Assembly (NCBI GenBank): GCA_021324735.1
Contig: JAJPIO010000018.1
Coordinates: forward strand, 310,001-374,000
DNA length: 64,000 bases
Reading direction: 5' to 3'
Source of the DNA: Bacteroidota bacterium
GTDB lineage: Bacteria; Bacteroidota; Ignavibacteria; Palsa-1295
The notes beneath the pieces are model-generated. The model had not been told where the DNA came from. It made no database searches and saw nothing but the letters and a program-made list of their open reading frames with translations. Below are positions 51,784 to 62,082 of the stretch, piece by piece; the stretch's first letter is position 1; each line of letters starts with the position of its first letter. The translations under genes were made by a program, and so were the position numbers.

Positions 51784-52785
51784 GTGCCTTCGCGCTCACC
51801 TTCCATCCTTCTTATCCGCTTTAGCTCGCTCGGAGACATTGTTCTCTCGACCGCGCTTATAAAAGTCATACGCGAAATTTATCCCTCATGCCAGCTTGAC
51901 ATGGTGATCGCTCGGGAATATGAATCGCTTGTTCCTGTGCTTCCCTACCTCGATGAAGTTCATATTTATAATAAGAGAACCGGACTTAAAGGGCTTCGGG
52001 CTCTTCGGCAGTCCTTACGTAAAAAGAATTACGATTATGTTTTAGATCTCCATAATGTACTTCGCAGTCGAATACTTCGAACAAGATTGGGAAAGCATCT
52101 CAGTGTCATCAACAAACGAACGTTTGACCGATGGTTGCTTATAAAATTTAAATACGACCGCTTAAATGATGCTCCGGACATTATCGGTCGTTATTTCGAG
52201 ACAGCGAGAAAGCTGAAAGTAAAAGACCCCGGCTTGGGACCAACACTAACTCCTAAGCACGACCGTGACCCAAAACGAATTGCGATCGCCCCCGGATCGC
52301 GGCATTGGAATAAATGCTGGCCGGCAGAATATTATCGCCAGACCGCTGAGGAGCTTCTACAAGAAGGTTATCAGATCACCTTCTACGGCTCCACGAATGA
52401 AGTTGACCTTATTCAGGGAATCCGAGCAAAGCTACCCATTGGTAATCATCGATCGTTAGCTGGTGATATTGATCTGGCAGAAGCTGCTCACTCGCTTTCC
52501 AAATGTTCAGTAGCGATTACAAATGATTCTGGCCTTATGCACATAGCAGAAGCGGTTGGGACACCGGTGATCGCCCTGTTTGGACCGACTGTGAGACAGT
52601 TCGGTTTCGCTCCACGCGATCCAGGCTCGATCGTTCTCGAAGTGCAAAAGTTATATTGCCGACCATGCACGGCAATTGGGCTCGATCATTGTCCCGAAAA
52701 ACATTTTCGTTGCATGATGGAGACTGAACCAGAGAAAGTAATTGAGTCCGTAACTAAGATCGTTGGTACGCCCTTAACTCTTTAA
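51784..52785 (+). CDS. Glycosyltransferase family 9 (heptosyltransferase-like)
   Basis: A 333-residue cytosolic GT-B enzyme starting at GTG 51784. Typical features are ILLIRFSSLGDIVLSTALIKVIREIYPSCQLDMVI, DYVLDLHNVLRS, RIAIAPGSRHWNKCWPAEYYRQ and the donor-binding VAITNDSGLMHIAEAVGTPVIALFGPT. It probably adds a heptose or similar residue to lipopolysaccharide core. It is convergent with the dienelactone hydrolase gene, overlapping by 12 bases. Confidence 0.92.
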   Translation: MPSRSPSILLIRFSSLGDIVLSTALIKVIREIYPSCQLDMVIAREYESLVPVLPYLDEVHIYNKRTGLKGLRALRQSLRKKNYDYVLDLHNVLRSRILRTRLGKHLSVINKRTFDRWLLIKFKYDRLNDAPDIIGRYFETARKLKVKDPGLGPTLTPKHDRDPKRIAIAPGSRHWNKCWPAEYYRQTAEELLQEGYQITFYGSTNEVDLIQGIRAKLPIGNHRSLAGDIDLAEAAHSLSKCSVAITNDSGLMHIAEAVGTPVIALFGPTVRQFGFAPRDPGSIVLEVQKLYCRPCTAIGLDHCPEKHFRCMMETEPEKVIESVTKIVGTPLTL

Positions 52786-53484
52786 GTATGTCGCTAAAAA
52801 GGAAACTGTAAGTGCCCAGGCTTGTCGAGATGCATTTGCATTGTACGAAGGCCGTTGATCGTTGAAAAAGGCATGATCGGCATCAGATATCTCAACATTA
52901 ATAAAGCTTTTACCAGCTTTTGTCATAGCATCAGCGACACTATTACGGTGCTCCGGTAAAATATGCTTATCCTGACCGCCCCAGAAAAAGAGCATTGGGC
53001 CATGCTCTTTCGAAGCCATGCCTAATAAGTTTTGAGCAATGCCTCCGCCGTAGAACGAGATTGCTGCCTGCAACGGCAAGGTAGCATTCGCAATATAGGC
53101 CACACGACCGCCCATACAAAACCCGATCGCGCCGATACGCAATTTATCAACCTGACGATCTCCGTGAAGCCACTCATGCACTACACTAACGTCATTAGAA
53201 GCAGCATCGGTAGTTACCGCTGAAAGATGTGAACCGACCAGAGAAAAATCATTATAACCGGCGGTAAACCCTGCTGGCGCCGTCCTGTGAAATAATTCTG
53301 GTGCGACTGCTATGTATCCTTGCTCTGCAAATCGCTTGCAAATATCCTTAATATGCTCATTAACACCAAAGGCCTCTTGAAACACCATGAGCGCGGGTGC
53401 TCGTCCGGATTCAGGACGAGCAACAAATGCATTCATTGCGCTCCCATCCGATGAGAGCGTTATCGTTTCCGTCGTAATTGTCAT
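52774..53484 (-). CDS. Dienelactone hydrolase family protein
   Basis: A 236-residue cytosolic alpha/beta hydrolase with a cysteine nucleophile: Cys123 in GFCMGG, Asp172 in GGQDKHI and His204 in DADHAFF form the expected triad. The N-terminal MVFQEAFGVNEHIKDICKRFAEQGYIAVAPELF is diagnostic. Substrates of unlinked family members are usually unknown. Its start overlaps the mpl stop by one base (TAATG), so it is translated after mpl. Confidence 0.93.
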   Translation of the reverse strand: MTITTETITLSSDGSAMNAFVARPESGRAPALMVFQEAFGVNEHIKDICKRFAEQGYIAVAPELFHRTAPAGFTAGYNDFSLVGSHLSAVTTDAASNDVSVVHEWLHGDRQVDKLRIGAIGFCMGGRVAYIANATLPLQAAISFYGGGIAQNLLGMASKEHGPMLFFWGGQDKHILPEHRNSVADAMTKAGKSFINVEISDADHAFFNDQRPSYNANASRQAWALTVSFLATYLKS

Positions 53485-54884
53485 TAGTGTTTAACGGTTA
53501 GTTCTTCTCGCAACAAATCGTGAATACCACTAAAGCTGCCATTGCTCATAACGATGACGATGTCGCCAGGCTTTGCAACCAAACCAACCTGCTTCGCAAT
53601 GGAAGTGGCATCCGGTAAATAATAGGCTTCTTTCCCACGATCGCTGAGGTCGGACATGACACGCTCGGGATCGAGCCGCTCGTCCTCCTTCAACAAATGC
53701 AGGCGGGCAATTTGAGATATGAATACAACATTTGCTTCATCAAAACATTCGGTAAGCTCTTTTTGAAATACGTTACGCCGGGTCGTATTGGAACGAGGTT
53801 CAAAAATCGCAATCACTCGTTCAAAAGGATGCTTTTGTCGAAGGCCTTTTAACGTCTCTCGAATAGCGGTTGGATGATGAGCAAAATCATCGTAGACCTT
53901 TACCCCACCGAATTCCCCCTTAAACTCCAGGCGGCGTTTGATGCTTTTGAACGTACTAAAAGCCTGCTGAATAGCATCGTAAGAAATGTCATGATGCCGT
54001 GCGGCAGTGGCTACCGCTAACGCATTTCGAATATTAAAATCGCCCAAGAGGGGGATTTCGAACCGATCTTCGGGACGCCCAATTGCCTGTACGGTAAAGA
54101 TCGACGAATGATCGGTATGGCGAATATCGATCGCTCGGACATTCGCATTTTCAGATATGCCGAATGTTAGCACTGGCGCGAAAGAGCCAGCCACAACTTC
54201 CATCACGTTCTTATCGTCGGCATTTGCAATGATGAGGCCATTTCGAGGGACGAGTAACGTTAGCCGCTTAAAGGCAAGTTTGATCTCATCGAGGGAGTTA
54301 AAAATATCGGCGTGATCGAATTCGATATTGTTGATGATAAGCGTCGTCGGGAGATAATGAAAAAATTTAGAGCGCTTATCAAAGAAAGCTGTGTCATACT
54401 CATCTCCCTCCAAAATGACATATTCGCTTTGCGGACGAGCCTGGTATCCTTGTTTAAAATTTTCCGGAACACCGCCGATAAGGAAGGTCGGCTCGTTACC
54501 ACTCGAGTGGAATGTCCACGCCATCAGTGATGACGTCGTCGACTTCCCATGAGTACCCGTCACCACGATCGACGTTTTACCTTGTATGATCTCTCGCTTT
54601 AATAGCTCCGGAAGTGACACATAAGGGAGCCGGCGTTCTAAAACGGTTTCAACTTCTTCGTTACCCCGGGACATGGCGTTACCGATGACGACCAAGTCCG
54701 GCGCTCGATCGAAATTTTGCGATCGAAAACCCGGCAATATCTCGATCCCTTGCTCGGCCAGCAACAGCGACATAGGCGGGTAAATATTGTCATCAGAGCC
54801 GATGATCTCATGGCCCAAAGCGCGCATGAGCAGTGCGGCGTTGCCCATCGCTGAGCCGCAAATGCCAATAAAGTAAATTCGCAT
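53484..54884 (-). CDS. mpl: UDP-N-acetylmuramate:L-Ala-gamma-D-Glu-meso-DAP ligase Mpl
   Basis: A 466-residue Mur-ligase-family enzyme that recycles murein tripeptide by linking it to UDP-MurNAc in the cytoplasm. It has the N-terminal MRIYFIGICGSAMGNAALLM, the P-loop G110-THGKST, NNIEFDHADIFNS and VKVYDDFAHHPTAIRETL. All Mur-family motifs are in order. It lies upstream of and overlaps the dienelactone hydrolase gene. Its presence implies a meso-DAP peptidoglycan with recycling. Confidence 0.95.
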   Translation of the reverse strand: MRIYFIGICGSAMGNAALLMRALGHEIIGSDDNIYPPMSLLLAEQGIEILPGFRSQNFDRAPDLVVIGNAMSRGNEEVETVLERRLPYVSLPELLKREIIQGKTSIVVTGTHGKSTTSSLMAWTFHSSGNEPTFLIGGVPENFKQGYQARPQSEYVILEGDEYDTAFFDKRSKFFHYLPTTLIINNIEFDHADIFNSLDEIKLAFKRLTLLVPRNGLIIANADDKNVMEVVAGSFAPVLTFGISENANVRAIDIRHTDHSSIFTVQAIGRPEDRFEIPLLGDFNIRNALAVATAARHHDISYDAIQQAFSTFKSIKRRLEFKGEFGGVKVYDDFAHHPTAIRETLKGLRQKHPFERVIAIFEPRSNTTRRNVFQKELTECFDEANVVFISQIARLHLLKEDERLDPERVMSDLSDRGKEAYYLPDATSIAKQVGLVAKPGDIVIVMSNGSFSGIHDLLREELTVKH

Positions 54885-55005
54885 GAGACGGAGTTATATA
54901 GCTTAAAACGAAACGCGGATCGATCGTAGAATTTTAATAAGTAAAATCCTAAAATCAATCCGCGTCATCTTTGAAATTGTGAGAATCTGGCTCAGACTCT
55001 CTTAG

Positions 55006-55079
55006 TAGCGGGGGAGGGATTCGAACCCACGACCTGCGGATTATGATTCCGACGCTCTAACCGACTGAGCTACCCCGCC
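55006..55079 (-). tRNA. tRNA with CAT anticodon (Met, possibly Ile2)
   Basis: A 74-base cloverleaf: acceptor GGCGGGG/CCCCGCT (terminal G-U), D-arm AGCTCAGTCGGTTAGAGC, anticodon arm TCGGA-ATCATAA-TCCGC with anticodon CAT, T-arm GGGTTCGAATCCC, discriminator A. It lacks the GGG/CCC stem of initiators. Elongator Met and lysidine-modified Ile cannot be separated with certainty. Confidence 0.88.
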
Positions 55080-55180
55080 ACATTGGATTTAGTGTCTAAA
55101 CGCTAAACCCGATCCCCTTGTTGGGGCGGCTCAACGAAATCTCGTAGAGACGTAGTTCCGATAAGATTTAACATATACCT

Positions 55181-55831
55181 GTGAGCGACTTTTCACTTCC
55201 CTATCTCGAACGAGAACCACGCGAGGCATCTTCTATTCGCCCCTTACTCATCTTGCTCCATGGGCGTGCTGCAGAAGCTAAAACGATCTTTTCTATCGAA
55301 GGCCTGCTCGATCCACGCTTTCACATTCTTTCCATTCAGGCTCCCTATCCATCAAATATCGGTGGTTTTGAGTGGTTTCCGATGAAGGGGTATAAAGAAG
55401 GAGAGGAATTTGAGAATGAGAATACTATCGAAAATTCGGAACAGCTCTTAGAAGGCGATATCCAAAAGCATCTAATTCGTCTGAACGCTGATGGGTGGCC
55501 CTTATTCTTGTGGGGATTTAGCCAAGGAGCGGCGATGTCTCTGATCATAGGATTACGAGGAAAAATTCGACCGATCGGGGTGATCCCTATGTCAGGACCC
55601 TTACCAGAACCGGTGACGCATTGGCTAAACATTTCGGATGTCTCTCAATACCTGGTTATGCATGGAACCGAAGATGAGGTTTTGCCTCTATCGACCGCCA
55701 ATAAGATCGTACACTTCTTACAGTCCCACAATATCAAGACAGAATACTATGAGTACCGAGGCCGCCACAAAATGACGATGGATTCTATTGGCCACGGCAA
55801 TAATTGGGTAAAGGGATTAGCTGGGTTATAG
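55181..55831 (+). CDS. Alpha/beta hydrolase (carboxylesterase/phospholipase-like)
   Basis: A 216-residue cytosolic serine hydrolase of the carboxylesterase/acyl-protein-thioesterase group, starting at GTG 55181. The catalytic triad is visible: Ser114 in GFSQGAAM, Asp165 in HGTEDEVLP and His196 in RGRHKM, with ILLHGRAA forming the oxyanion region. Substrate unknown. The next gene begins about 50 bases downstream on the same strand. Confidence 0.92.
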   Translation: MSDFSLPYLEREPREASSIRPLLILLHGRAAEAKTIFSIEGLLDPRFHILSIQAPYPSNIGGFEWFPMKGYKEGEEFENENTIENSEQLLEGDIQKHLIRLNADGWPLFLWGFSQGAAMSLIIGLRGKIRPIGVIPMSGPLPEPVTHWLNISDVSQYLVMHGTEDEVLPLSTANKIVHFLQSHNIKTEYYEYRGRHKMTMDSIGHGNNWVKGLAGL

Positions 55832-55881
55832 TCGGCACCCCAGGGTTTGGCTGCGATGTTTAGATAGAATAATCGATCCCA

Positions 55882-56544
55882 GTGACTGAAAAACACGCAT
55901 ACGATTTTGATCTGCGCCTCACCGACCCGGTGAGTACACACGCGCTCCAATTTCGTATGATCAGTGAAGGCGCTCGTGTGCTCGATATTGGGTGTCACAC
56001 CGGCATTCTCGGGGAGGCACTTCGAAAGCAAAAGCATTGCCACGTTATTGGTATTGATAACGATCGGGATGCGCTCGGAGTAGCTAAGTCTCGCTTGGAT
56101 AGCGCGCTTGAGATCGACATCGAGATACCAGGCTGGACAAGGACGCTTTTGGAAGTTGGCAAGAGCAATTTTGATGTGGTTCTGTTCGGGGATGTCATCG
56201 AGCACACTCGTGATCCTCTTTCTATCCTCGGGGAGACAAAAGTATTGATCGCACCGCATGGTGTTGCGATCGTAAGTTTGCCCAATGTGGCAAACCTTCG
56301 AATTCGCCTCGGCCTTCTGTTCGGAAGGTTCACTTATCAAGACTCAGGAATATTGGACCGGACGCACCTGCGTTTCTTTACATTACAAAGCGCACGCAAA
56401 ATGCTAAAAGATGCTGGATATCAACCAATAGAAGAACGTTACTCCGGATATTCCCTGCCACGCTGGCTGATCGATCTTTTTCCAACGTTTTTTGCGGTAA
56501 ATATTATTATTGCCGCTAAGGTAAACGACCGTGAATCCCGTTGA
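55882..56544 (+). CDS. SAM-dependent methyltransferase
   Basis: A 220-residue class I methyltransferase (GTG at 55882). Motif I is VLDIGCHTGILGEALRK, followed by VIGIDNDRDALGVAKSRLD, DVVLFGDVIEHTRDPLSILGETKVLIAPHGVAIVSLPN. The late HLRFFTLQSARKMLKDAGY is typical of methyltransferases near sugar or lipid biosynthesis. It precedes the large kinase gene by 41 bases. Confidence 0.9.
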   Translation: MTEKHAYDFDLRLTDPVSTHALQFRMISEGARVLDIGCHTGILGEALRKQKHCHVIGIDNDRDALGVAKSRLDSALEIDIEIPGWTRTLLEVGKSNFDVVLFGDVIEHTRDPLSILGETKVLIAPHGVAIVSLPNVANLRIRLGLLFGRFTYQDSGILDRTHLRFFTLQSARKMLKDAGYQPIEERYSGYSLPRWLIDLFPTFFAVNIIIAAKVNDRESR

Positions 56545-56585
56545 TTCTGGAACGGAGCCTGTCCCACAAGTTTTCATAGGAGTAA

Positions 56586-59500
56586 GTGAAGCTCGCCCCC
56601 AATTCGAATAAGGTCTTAGGGCGTCTACGGGCGCTGGTTTCGAGCGTCTTTCGCTTTCTTCGCCGGCTATTATGGCCTGGGAAAACGTGGGCTCTCGCCA
56701 CGCCACCTACGCGCTTCCGTACGTTTCTTCTTGCGCTTGTTATTATCTCCGTAGTCTCTGCAACTGGCGCCTACCTTATGCGTCTGACTGGTACTGCAGA
56801 AACACAACAGGCTTGGAGTACCTCCGGGATAGATAGCCTCACTCAAAACCGATTGCATGCTATTGCAATATCCCTTGACTCCACTCGCGATTGGCTTGCA
56901 ACCGATCCTCTTATTCGGAATGCCGCCCTAATCCATGATACACCGAAGCTATTCTCGCTCCTTTATCAAAAGGATGCTGCCTATTCCCTACGTTTTCCGG
57001 ACAGCGTTCTTTATACTAAAGGATCGGATGGTAAGAAAGCGATCCATCGCGGGTATGCTATTTATTCTGCGGATGGAAGATTGGAAGCCTGGAATTCACC
57101 AGTAGCAGCGACATTCGGGTTTGATACGGTTCTTCCAGCTTCGCTTATGCTACCAACGCGCGATCGTGGTATCATGCTCGAGAATGGGCCGATCTATGCC
57201 TACCTTGTAGCGGTTCGCAAAGTGGTTTCCCGAGATGGCCGTGTCGAATTGTATGTTGAATCCAAACAGCAACTTGCCACCAAAGAACCTCTGACCGGTA
57301 ACCCGTCGACAGCATTTATCGATGATATTATCAGTCGAGCGGGGCGTGATCTTATTCTCTCATTCGATGGTGAAGGACGAATCAGTCATAGTTCTTCCGA
57401 TTCAGTGGTACGATTGATGGCTGATCCCAGTGATCCTGCCAGTTTTGTCGGTACATTATCGATCAGCAAAACGCCGCAAACAGAGCCATCCCTTCCCTAT
57501 CGACTCCTTCATGGCTTGTGGACTCTTAGCTTTAGCCTTGCAATATTCGCCGCGCTACTGTGGCTGCTTATTGCTATATCAGAGGTCCCGCCGGATCGCA
57601 GGCCTTTGCGCGCTAAAGTTATATATTCAGTTGCCACAATAGCAGCGCTGTTCATAGTTCGAGTCATTATTGTGAATCTTGGTGCCGCCTCAAAATTTTT
57701 TGGCGCTGCGTATCAGGATCCTGCCGATTTTGCCTCCGATTGGCTGTTGGGGATTGCCAAGAATCCTCTCGAGCTTTTTATTACTACCGTCTTTGCCACC
57801 GCTGCAGCGGTCATGTTGTGGATCATTTGGCTGCCACGAGAGCGGCTGGTGCGTGATGAATCAAAAGAGCGTGATATAAGACCTGTATCATCCGGTAAAA
57901 AGATCGCATCTTTCCTTTATGCTATTGCGGCAGTTATAGCCACGCAACTACTCGTCGATGCCCTTAGTGGCACTGTTGAGGCTATTGTTAGCAATGGTGG
58001 GATTCGTTATCTAACGGTTCGTCAGGTATTGCCGCTTCCTGGTATGTTGATGATGCTGTTGTCGCTTTTGGGCATCGGTGTTACCTATTTGTTTACAGCG
58101 GTATTAACCCTGACATTTGCGATTCGCGCTATCGCAAATGCTTCTTCTCATCGTGGTTCTATAGTAGGCCGAATTACCGTAAGCTCGTTAGCGCTTGCCA
58201 TCCTTTGTACGGCCGTTGTTTTCTTTCTCGATCAGGCGGCCTTAACAGATACCTCACTTTTATACCGCGGAGTTCTTGCGGCTGTTACGTTCCTCGCAAG
58301 TATCGCTATCATTGCTATTGATTCTACCGCTTCGGACCGCGAAGAGAAAAGTCCTTCGTTTCTCTATAAGCTTCCCCGCTCCAGCCGTTCTATCTTATTT
58401 ATTCTTGCATTTAGTGCTGTGATCATTAGTCCCCTTGTTGCAGCGAAGCAACTTCTCATCGATAAGGAGATAGCGCGACGTGTTGCTGCTGAAAATGCGG
58501 AGGTAGACGTACCTGAGCTTCAGAACACCACGGAACATTTGCTTTTAACCGCTGAAGATCGGCTTCGACAATGGGCCAGCGCAGGACACGATACCATTAC
58601 GCTACGAGACGAGGCGTTCCTCATTTGGCTGACTGGCATGCGCGAACACCCCGGATGGAATGTAAGCGTAGATGTTTATAATGCGGCAGGCATTCGCCAG
58701 TCCCACTTTGCGACGTTCGGTGCTATAGGCGAGCTCGACCGTCTCCATCCTCAACTGGATTCCGAACTCACACATATTCGCCGCTTTGATTCAACGCACT
58801 TTGATGCGCACGTCTTGCAGGGCTTTACGAGTTCCGGCGCACCCGCAATTCTTGGCGGTCTTCATTACCGTGACTCCGGTCAGACTGCAAAGCCAGTTAA
58901 CCAACCATCGCATTTATATGTCGTTGCTTCAGTTTGGAGCGAGTTGCCTGCACTAACCGTCGCGCGGTCGCAAATAGCTATTGCACCGATGCGAACTGGA
59001 ACAACCAATGATCCGGTAACGAACGGTAATTTTATTGTCGCACAGTACCGGCCGAACATGCGACGTCTCACCAATAGCCCCTCAATGGACGTTCCGGCCG
59101 CAGTCCCAAGTACGATCGAGCGGCTTTTAGCGAAGCATCGCAGTATATGGCTTGAAACCACGATCAATGGCGCACATTATCAAACGTTATTCTATCGAGC
59201 GAACACAAGCTTGAGCAAAGGCGAACGGCCTACTATTATTACCGTCAGTATACCTGAGCCTACCTATACCCGCACGTTGGAATTTGCCCTCCGCCTCAAT
59301 GGTATTGGGCTTATTTATGGCACACTGATCGTGTTAATCCTGCTCATCGTTCGGCAGGTCGCGACAAGACGTCTGAAGTTCACACTTCATTTCCGTGATA
59401 GAATTTTTCTTATCGTGCTTGTCATTGCGTTGGTGCCTCTCGTTGTAGTAACCAATGTCACACGAAATCTGCTTGCCGAACGAGCACAGGTTGAACAGCA

Positions 59501-60833
59501 AGATCGCCTTTCACGAGATGCCTCTGTTATCCGCGAGCGAATTACCAGAAAAATGGAAGTCGCGAACTGGACGAAGGCTGATCTGCAATCGGAAGTCGAT
59601 TATTTATCCCGTGTCATTGGACGTGATTTTAGTGTTTACGATGCTCAGGGAAGGCTTCGGGCCAGCAGCCGACCAGAATTATATGAATCTTCACTTCTTG
59701 CCACGACGCTTAACTCAACGGCTGTCCGCGAAGTCGTGCTGGGTAAGCGTTCGTTCTTCACAGAACCGGTCGAGATCGGTGCATCTACCTACGAAGTTGG
59801 CTATCAGCCAGTAACAAACATGGATGGCTCGAAACTGCTTGCCGTCATTGCACTTGCAACGATGGACGAGCAGCCCCGTATTGAAGCGGAGATCGCTCGA
59901 ACGACGAGCTTCATTTACGGCACCTTTGCCGCTCTCGGTTTGGTGCTCCTCGGTATTGGTGCTCTCTTCGCTGCTCGCGTTGCAAAGCCTATATTAGAAC
60001 TTATCCGAGCTACCGAGCGGGTCGCGCAAGGCAAGCTCAAAACTTCGATCCCCGTTAAACGCGAAGACGAAATAGGTGACCTCATGCATGCCTTCAACGC
60101 GATGACGCACGAGCTTGAAAAAAGTCGTGAGATCGTCGCACAAACAGAGCGCGAACTGGCATGGAAGGAAATGGCACGGCAAGTCGCGCACGAGATCAAG
60201 AACCCGCTGACGCCGATGAAGCTTTCCGTGCAACACATGGAGCATGCGTTCGAGGCGAAGGACCCAAACTTTAATTCTATTTTCCGCCGTGTCATACGCA
60301 CGCTGCGCGAGCAGATCGACGTGCTTACCCGCATTGCAACGGAGTTCTCGCATTTCGGCGCCATGCCTCGGCGCAAATGGGGTCCCGTTGATATTCGCCG
60401 AGTCGCGGATAGCGCCGTCGCTCTTTTCGATGCTGAACGAAGCCGCATCCGTTTTATTATTGATGTGCCGAAGGATCTTCCCAAGGTTCACTCGGATGAA
60501 GAAGAACTTCGTCGTGCTTTCGTAAATCTGATCCGAAATTCAATTCAGGCGATAGAAGGTTGGGGTGTTATTGTCATCCGTGCTTACAGCGCTCAGGGGA
60601 TGGTACATATCAGTATCCGAGATACCGGCTTTGGTATGTCCGACGAAACAATGAAGAAGGTTTTCGATCCTAACTTCTCCACTAAAACGAGTGGTATGGG
60701 ATTGGGCCTCGCCATCGTGAAGCGCACCATCACCGATATGTCCGGCACGATCCGGGTAGAAAGCTTGCCAGGGCACGGCACAACGTTCTTTATTGATCTG
60801 CCGGCAAGGACTTATACGGAAGAAGAAGCGTGA
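56586..60833 (+). CDS. Very large NtrY-like sensor histidine kinase
   Basis: A 1415-residue membrane kinase starting at GTG. One membrane helix (about 45-66) precedes a periplasmic region. About eight membrane helices follow between ~300 and ~630, then a second periplasmic region to ~905. Two more helices, a third sensor segment and another helix lead to HAMP (after ~1125), the HisKA box VAHEIKNPLTPMKLS with His1202, NLIRNSIQAIEG, DTGFGM and GMGLGLAIVKR. The HEIKNPLTP box is NtrY-type. No response regulator is adjacent. Typical NtrY is about half this length. Confidence 0.9.
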   Translation: MKLAPNSNKVLGRLRALVSSVFRFLRRLLWPGKTWALATPPTRFRTFLLALVIISVVSATGAYLMRLTGTAETQQAWSTSGIDSLTQNRLHAIAISLDSTRDWLATDPLIRNAALIHDTPKLFSLLYQKDAAYSLRFPDSVLYTKGSDGKKAIHRGYAIYSADGRLEAWNSPVAATFGFDTVLPASLMLPTRDRGIMLENGPIYAYLVAVRKVVSRDGRVELYVESKQQLATKEPLTGNPSTAFIDDIISRAGRDLILSFDGEGRISHSSSDSVVRLMADPSDPASFVGTLSISKTPQTEPSLPYRLLHGLWTLSFSLAIFAALLWLLIAISEVPPDRRPLRAKVIYSVATIAALFIVRVIIVNLGAASKFFGAAYQDPADFASDWLLGIAKNPLELFITTVFATAAAVMLWIIWLPRERLVRDESKERDIRPVSSGKKIASFLYAIAAVIATQLLVDALSGTVEAIVSNGGIRYLTVRQVLPLPGMLMMLLSLLGIGVTYLFTAVLTLTFAIRAIANASSHRGSIVGRITVSSLALAILCTAVVFFLDQAALTDTSLLYRGVLAAVTFLASIAIIAIDSTASDREEKSPSFLYKLPRSSRSILFILAFSAVIISPLVAAKQLLIDKEIARRVAAENAEVDVPELQNTTEHLLLTAEDRLRQWASAGHDTITLRDEAFLIWLTGMREHPGWNVSVDVYNAAGIRQSHFATFGAIGELDRLHPQLDSELTHIRRFDSTHFDAHVLQGFTSSGAPAILGGLHYRDSGQTAKPVNQPSHLYVVASVWSELPALTVARSQIAIAPMRTGTTNDPVTNGNFIVAQYRPNMRRLTNSPSMDVPAAVPSTIERLLAKHRSIWLETTINGAHYQTLFYRANTSLSKGERPTIITVSIPEPTYTRTLEFALRLNGIGLIYGTLIVLILLIVRQVATRRLKFTLHFRDRIFLIVLVIALVPLVVVTNVTRNLLAERAQVEQQDRLSRDASVIRERITRKMEVANWTKADLQSEVDYLSRVIGRDFSVYDAQGRLRASSRPELYESSLLATTLNSTAVREVVLGKRSFFTEPVEIGASTYEVGYQPVTNMDGSKLLAVIALATMDEQPRIEAEIARTTSFIYGTFAALGLVLLGIGALFAARVAKPILELIRATERVAQGKLKTSIPVKREDEIGDLMHAFNAMTHELEKSREIVAQTERELAWKEMARQVAHEIKNPLTPMKLSVQHMEHAFEAKDPNFNSIFRRVIRTLREQIDVLTRIATEFSHFGAMPRRKWGPVDIRRVADSAVALFDAERSRIRFIIDVPKDLPKVHSDEEELRRAFVNLIRNSIQAIEGWGVIVIRAYSAQGMVHISIRDTGFGMSDETMKKVFDPNFSTKTSGMGLGLAIVKRTITDMSGTIRVESLPGHGTTFFIDLPARTYTEEEA

Positions 60834-60834
60834 G

Positions 60835-62043
60835 CTAAGCTTTGACCTTTAAGAACTTACGCTTCCCTACTTTTAAGACTACACCATCCGCCGTAGGAGA
60901 AAAACTCGATTTCGAATCAGCGACTTTTTCTCCATCGATCGAGACGGCTCCTCCATCGATCAGCCTTCGTGCTTCACTTTTGCTTGGAGCAAGTTTGTGA
61001 TCGACAATAAAGTCTACAATCGACAGCGGACTGTTCGAACCCACACTTACTTCTTCAATATCATCCGGAATTTCCTTCTTCACGAACATCGTCCGGAATT
61101 TCTCGTATGCCTCTTCTGCTGCGTCATCGCCATAAAATCCGCGAACGATCTCTTGCCCAAGACGTACTTTTAGATCGCGGGGATTTGTAGATGAGTCTTT
61201 TAGCTGTCGCTCAATTTCAGCGAGGTTGGATACATTTGTAGCAAGCTCGAAATAACGATAGATCATCGAATCCGGGATCGACATTATCTTTCCGAACATA
61301 TCGTCCGGCGAGTCACTGAAGTTGATCGAGTTACCATATGACTTCGACATCTTTCGCTCGCCGTCGGTCCCTTCGAGGAGCGGCATCGTAAGGATGCACT
61401 GAGGCTCCTGATTGAAATGACGCTGCAATTCGCGACCCACTAAAAGGTTGAATCGCTGATCGGTACCACCCAACTCGATATCTGAGTGGATCGCAACCGA
61501 GTCCATTCCTTGTGCTAATGGATAAAGAAACTCATGAAGAGAGATCGGCTGCTCCGCATTAAATCGCTTATGAAAATCATCTCGCTCGAGCATCTGGCTT
61601 ACGGTATAGATCGCTGCCAGCTTGATGACATCCGTGAATGTCATCGCATTAAGCCACGTGGAATTGCGGCGTACTTCAAGTTTATTCCGATCGAGAATCT
61701 TACTGACCTGCTCCATGTAGGTCTGGCCATTGCGATCGACCTCTTCCTGAGTAAGCATCGGTCGCGTTTTTTGCCGGCCGGAAGGATCGCCGATCATAGC
61801 CGTAAAATCACCAATGATGAGTGTCGCCTGATGCCCTAGATCCTGAAACGTACGAAGCTTACGCAATACAACTCCGTGACCGATATGAAGATCGGGAGTA
61901 GATGGATCGGCACCAAGCTTTGCGATAAGAGGCTTATTTTGTGCGCGGGAACGCTCGATCTTCTTTGCCAGATCGTCTTCGTTGATCAGGTCGACGGCAC
62001 CGCGACGGATCGCGTCCATCTGTTCGTTGAGAGTCGGAAACAT
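60835..62043 (-). CDS. tyrS: Tyrosyl-tRNA synthetase
   Basis: A 402-residue class I synthetase. HIGH is at 53-56, KMSKS at 231-235, with a C-terminal S4-like RNA-binding segment (SKSEARRLIDGGAVSIDGEKV). Other motifs are LIIGDFTAMIGDPSGR and ELGGTDQRFNLLVGREL. It charges tRNA-Tyr in the cytoplasm. Its stop is 2 bases from the convergent kinase gene. Confidence 0.96.
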   Translation of the reverse strand: MFPTLNEQMDAIRRGAVDLINEDDLAKKIERSRAQNKPLIAKLGADPSTPDLHIGHGVVLRKLRTFQDLGHQATLIIGDFTAMIGDPSGRQKTRPMLTQEEVDRNGQTYMEQVSKILDRNKLEVRRNSTWLNAMTFTDVIKLAAIYTVSQMLERDDFHKRFNAEQPISLHEFLYPLAQGMDSVAIHSDIELGGTDQRFNLLVGRELQRHFNQEPQCILTMPLLEGTDGERKMSKSYGNSINFSDSPDDMFGKIMSIPDSMIYRYFELATNVSNLAEIERQLKDSSTNPRDLKVRLGQEIVRGFYGDDAAEEAYEKFRTMFVKKEIPDDIEEVSVGSNSPLSIVDFIVDHKLAPSKSEARRLIDGGAVSIDGEKVADSKSSFSPTADGVVLKVGKRKFLKVKA

Positions 62044-62082
62044 TAAAGCGTGTAAGAAGTAATCAGCAAAGAATGTTAGGTT

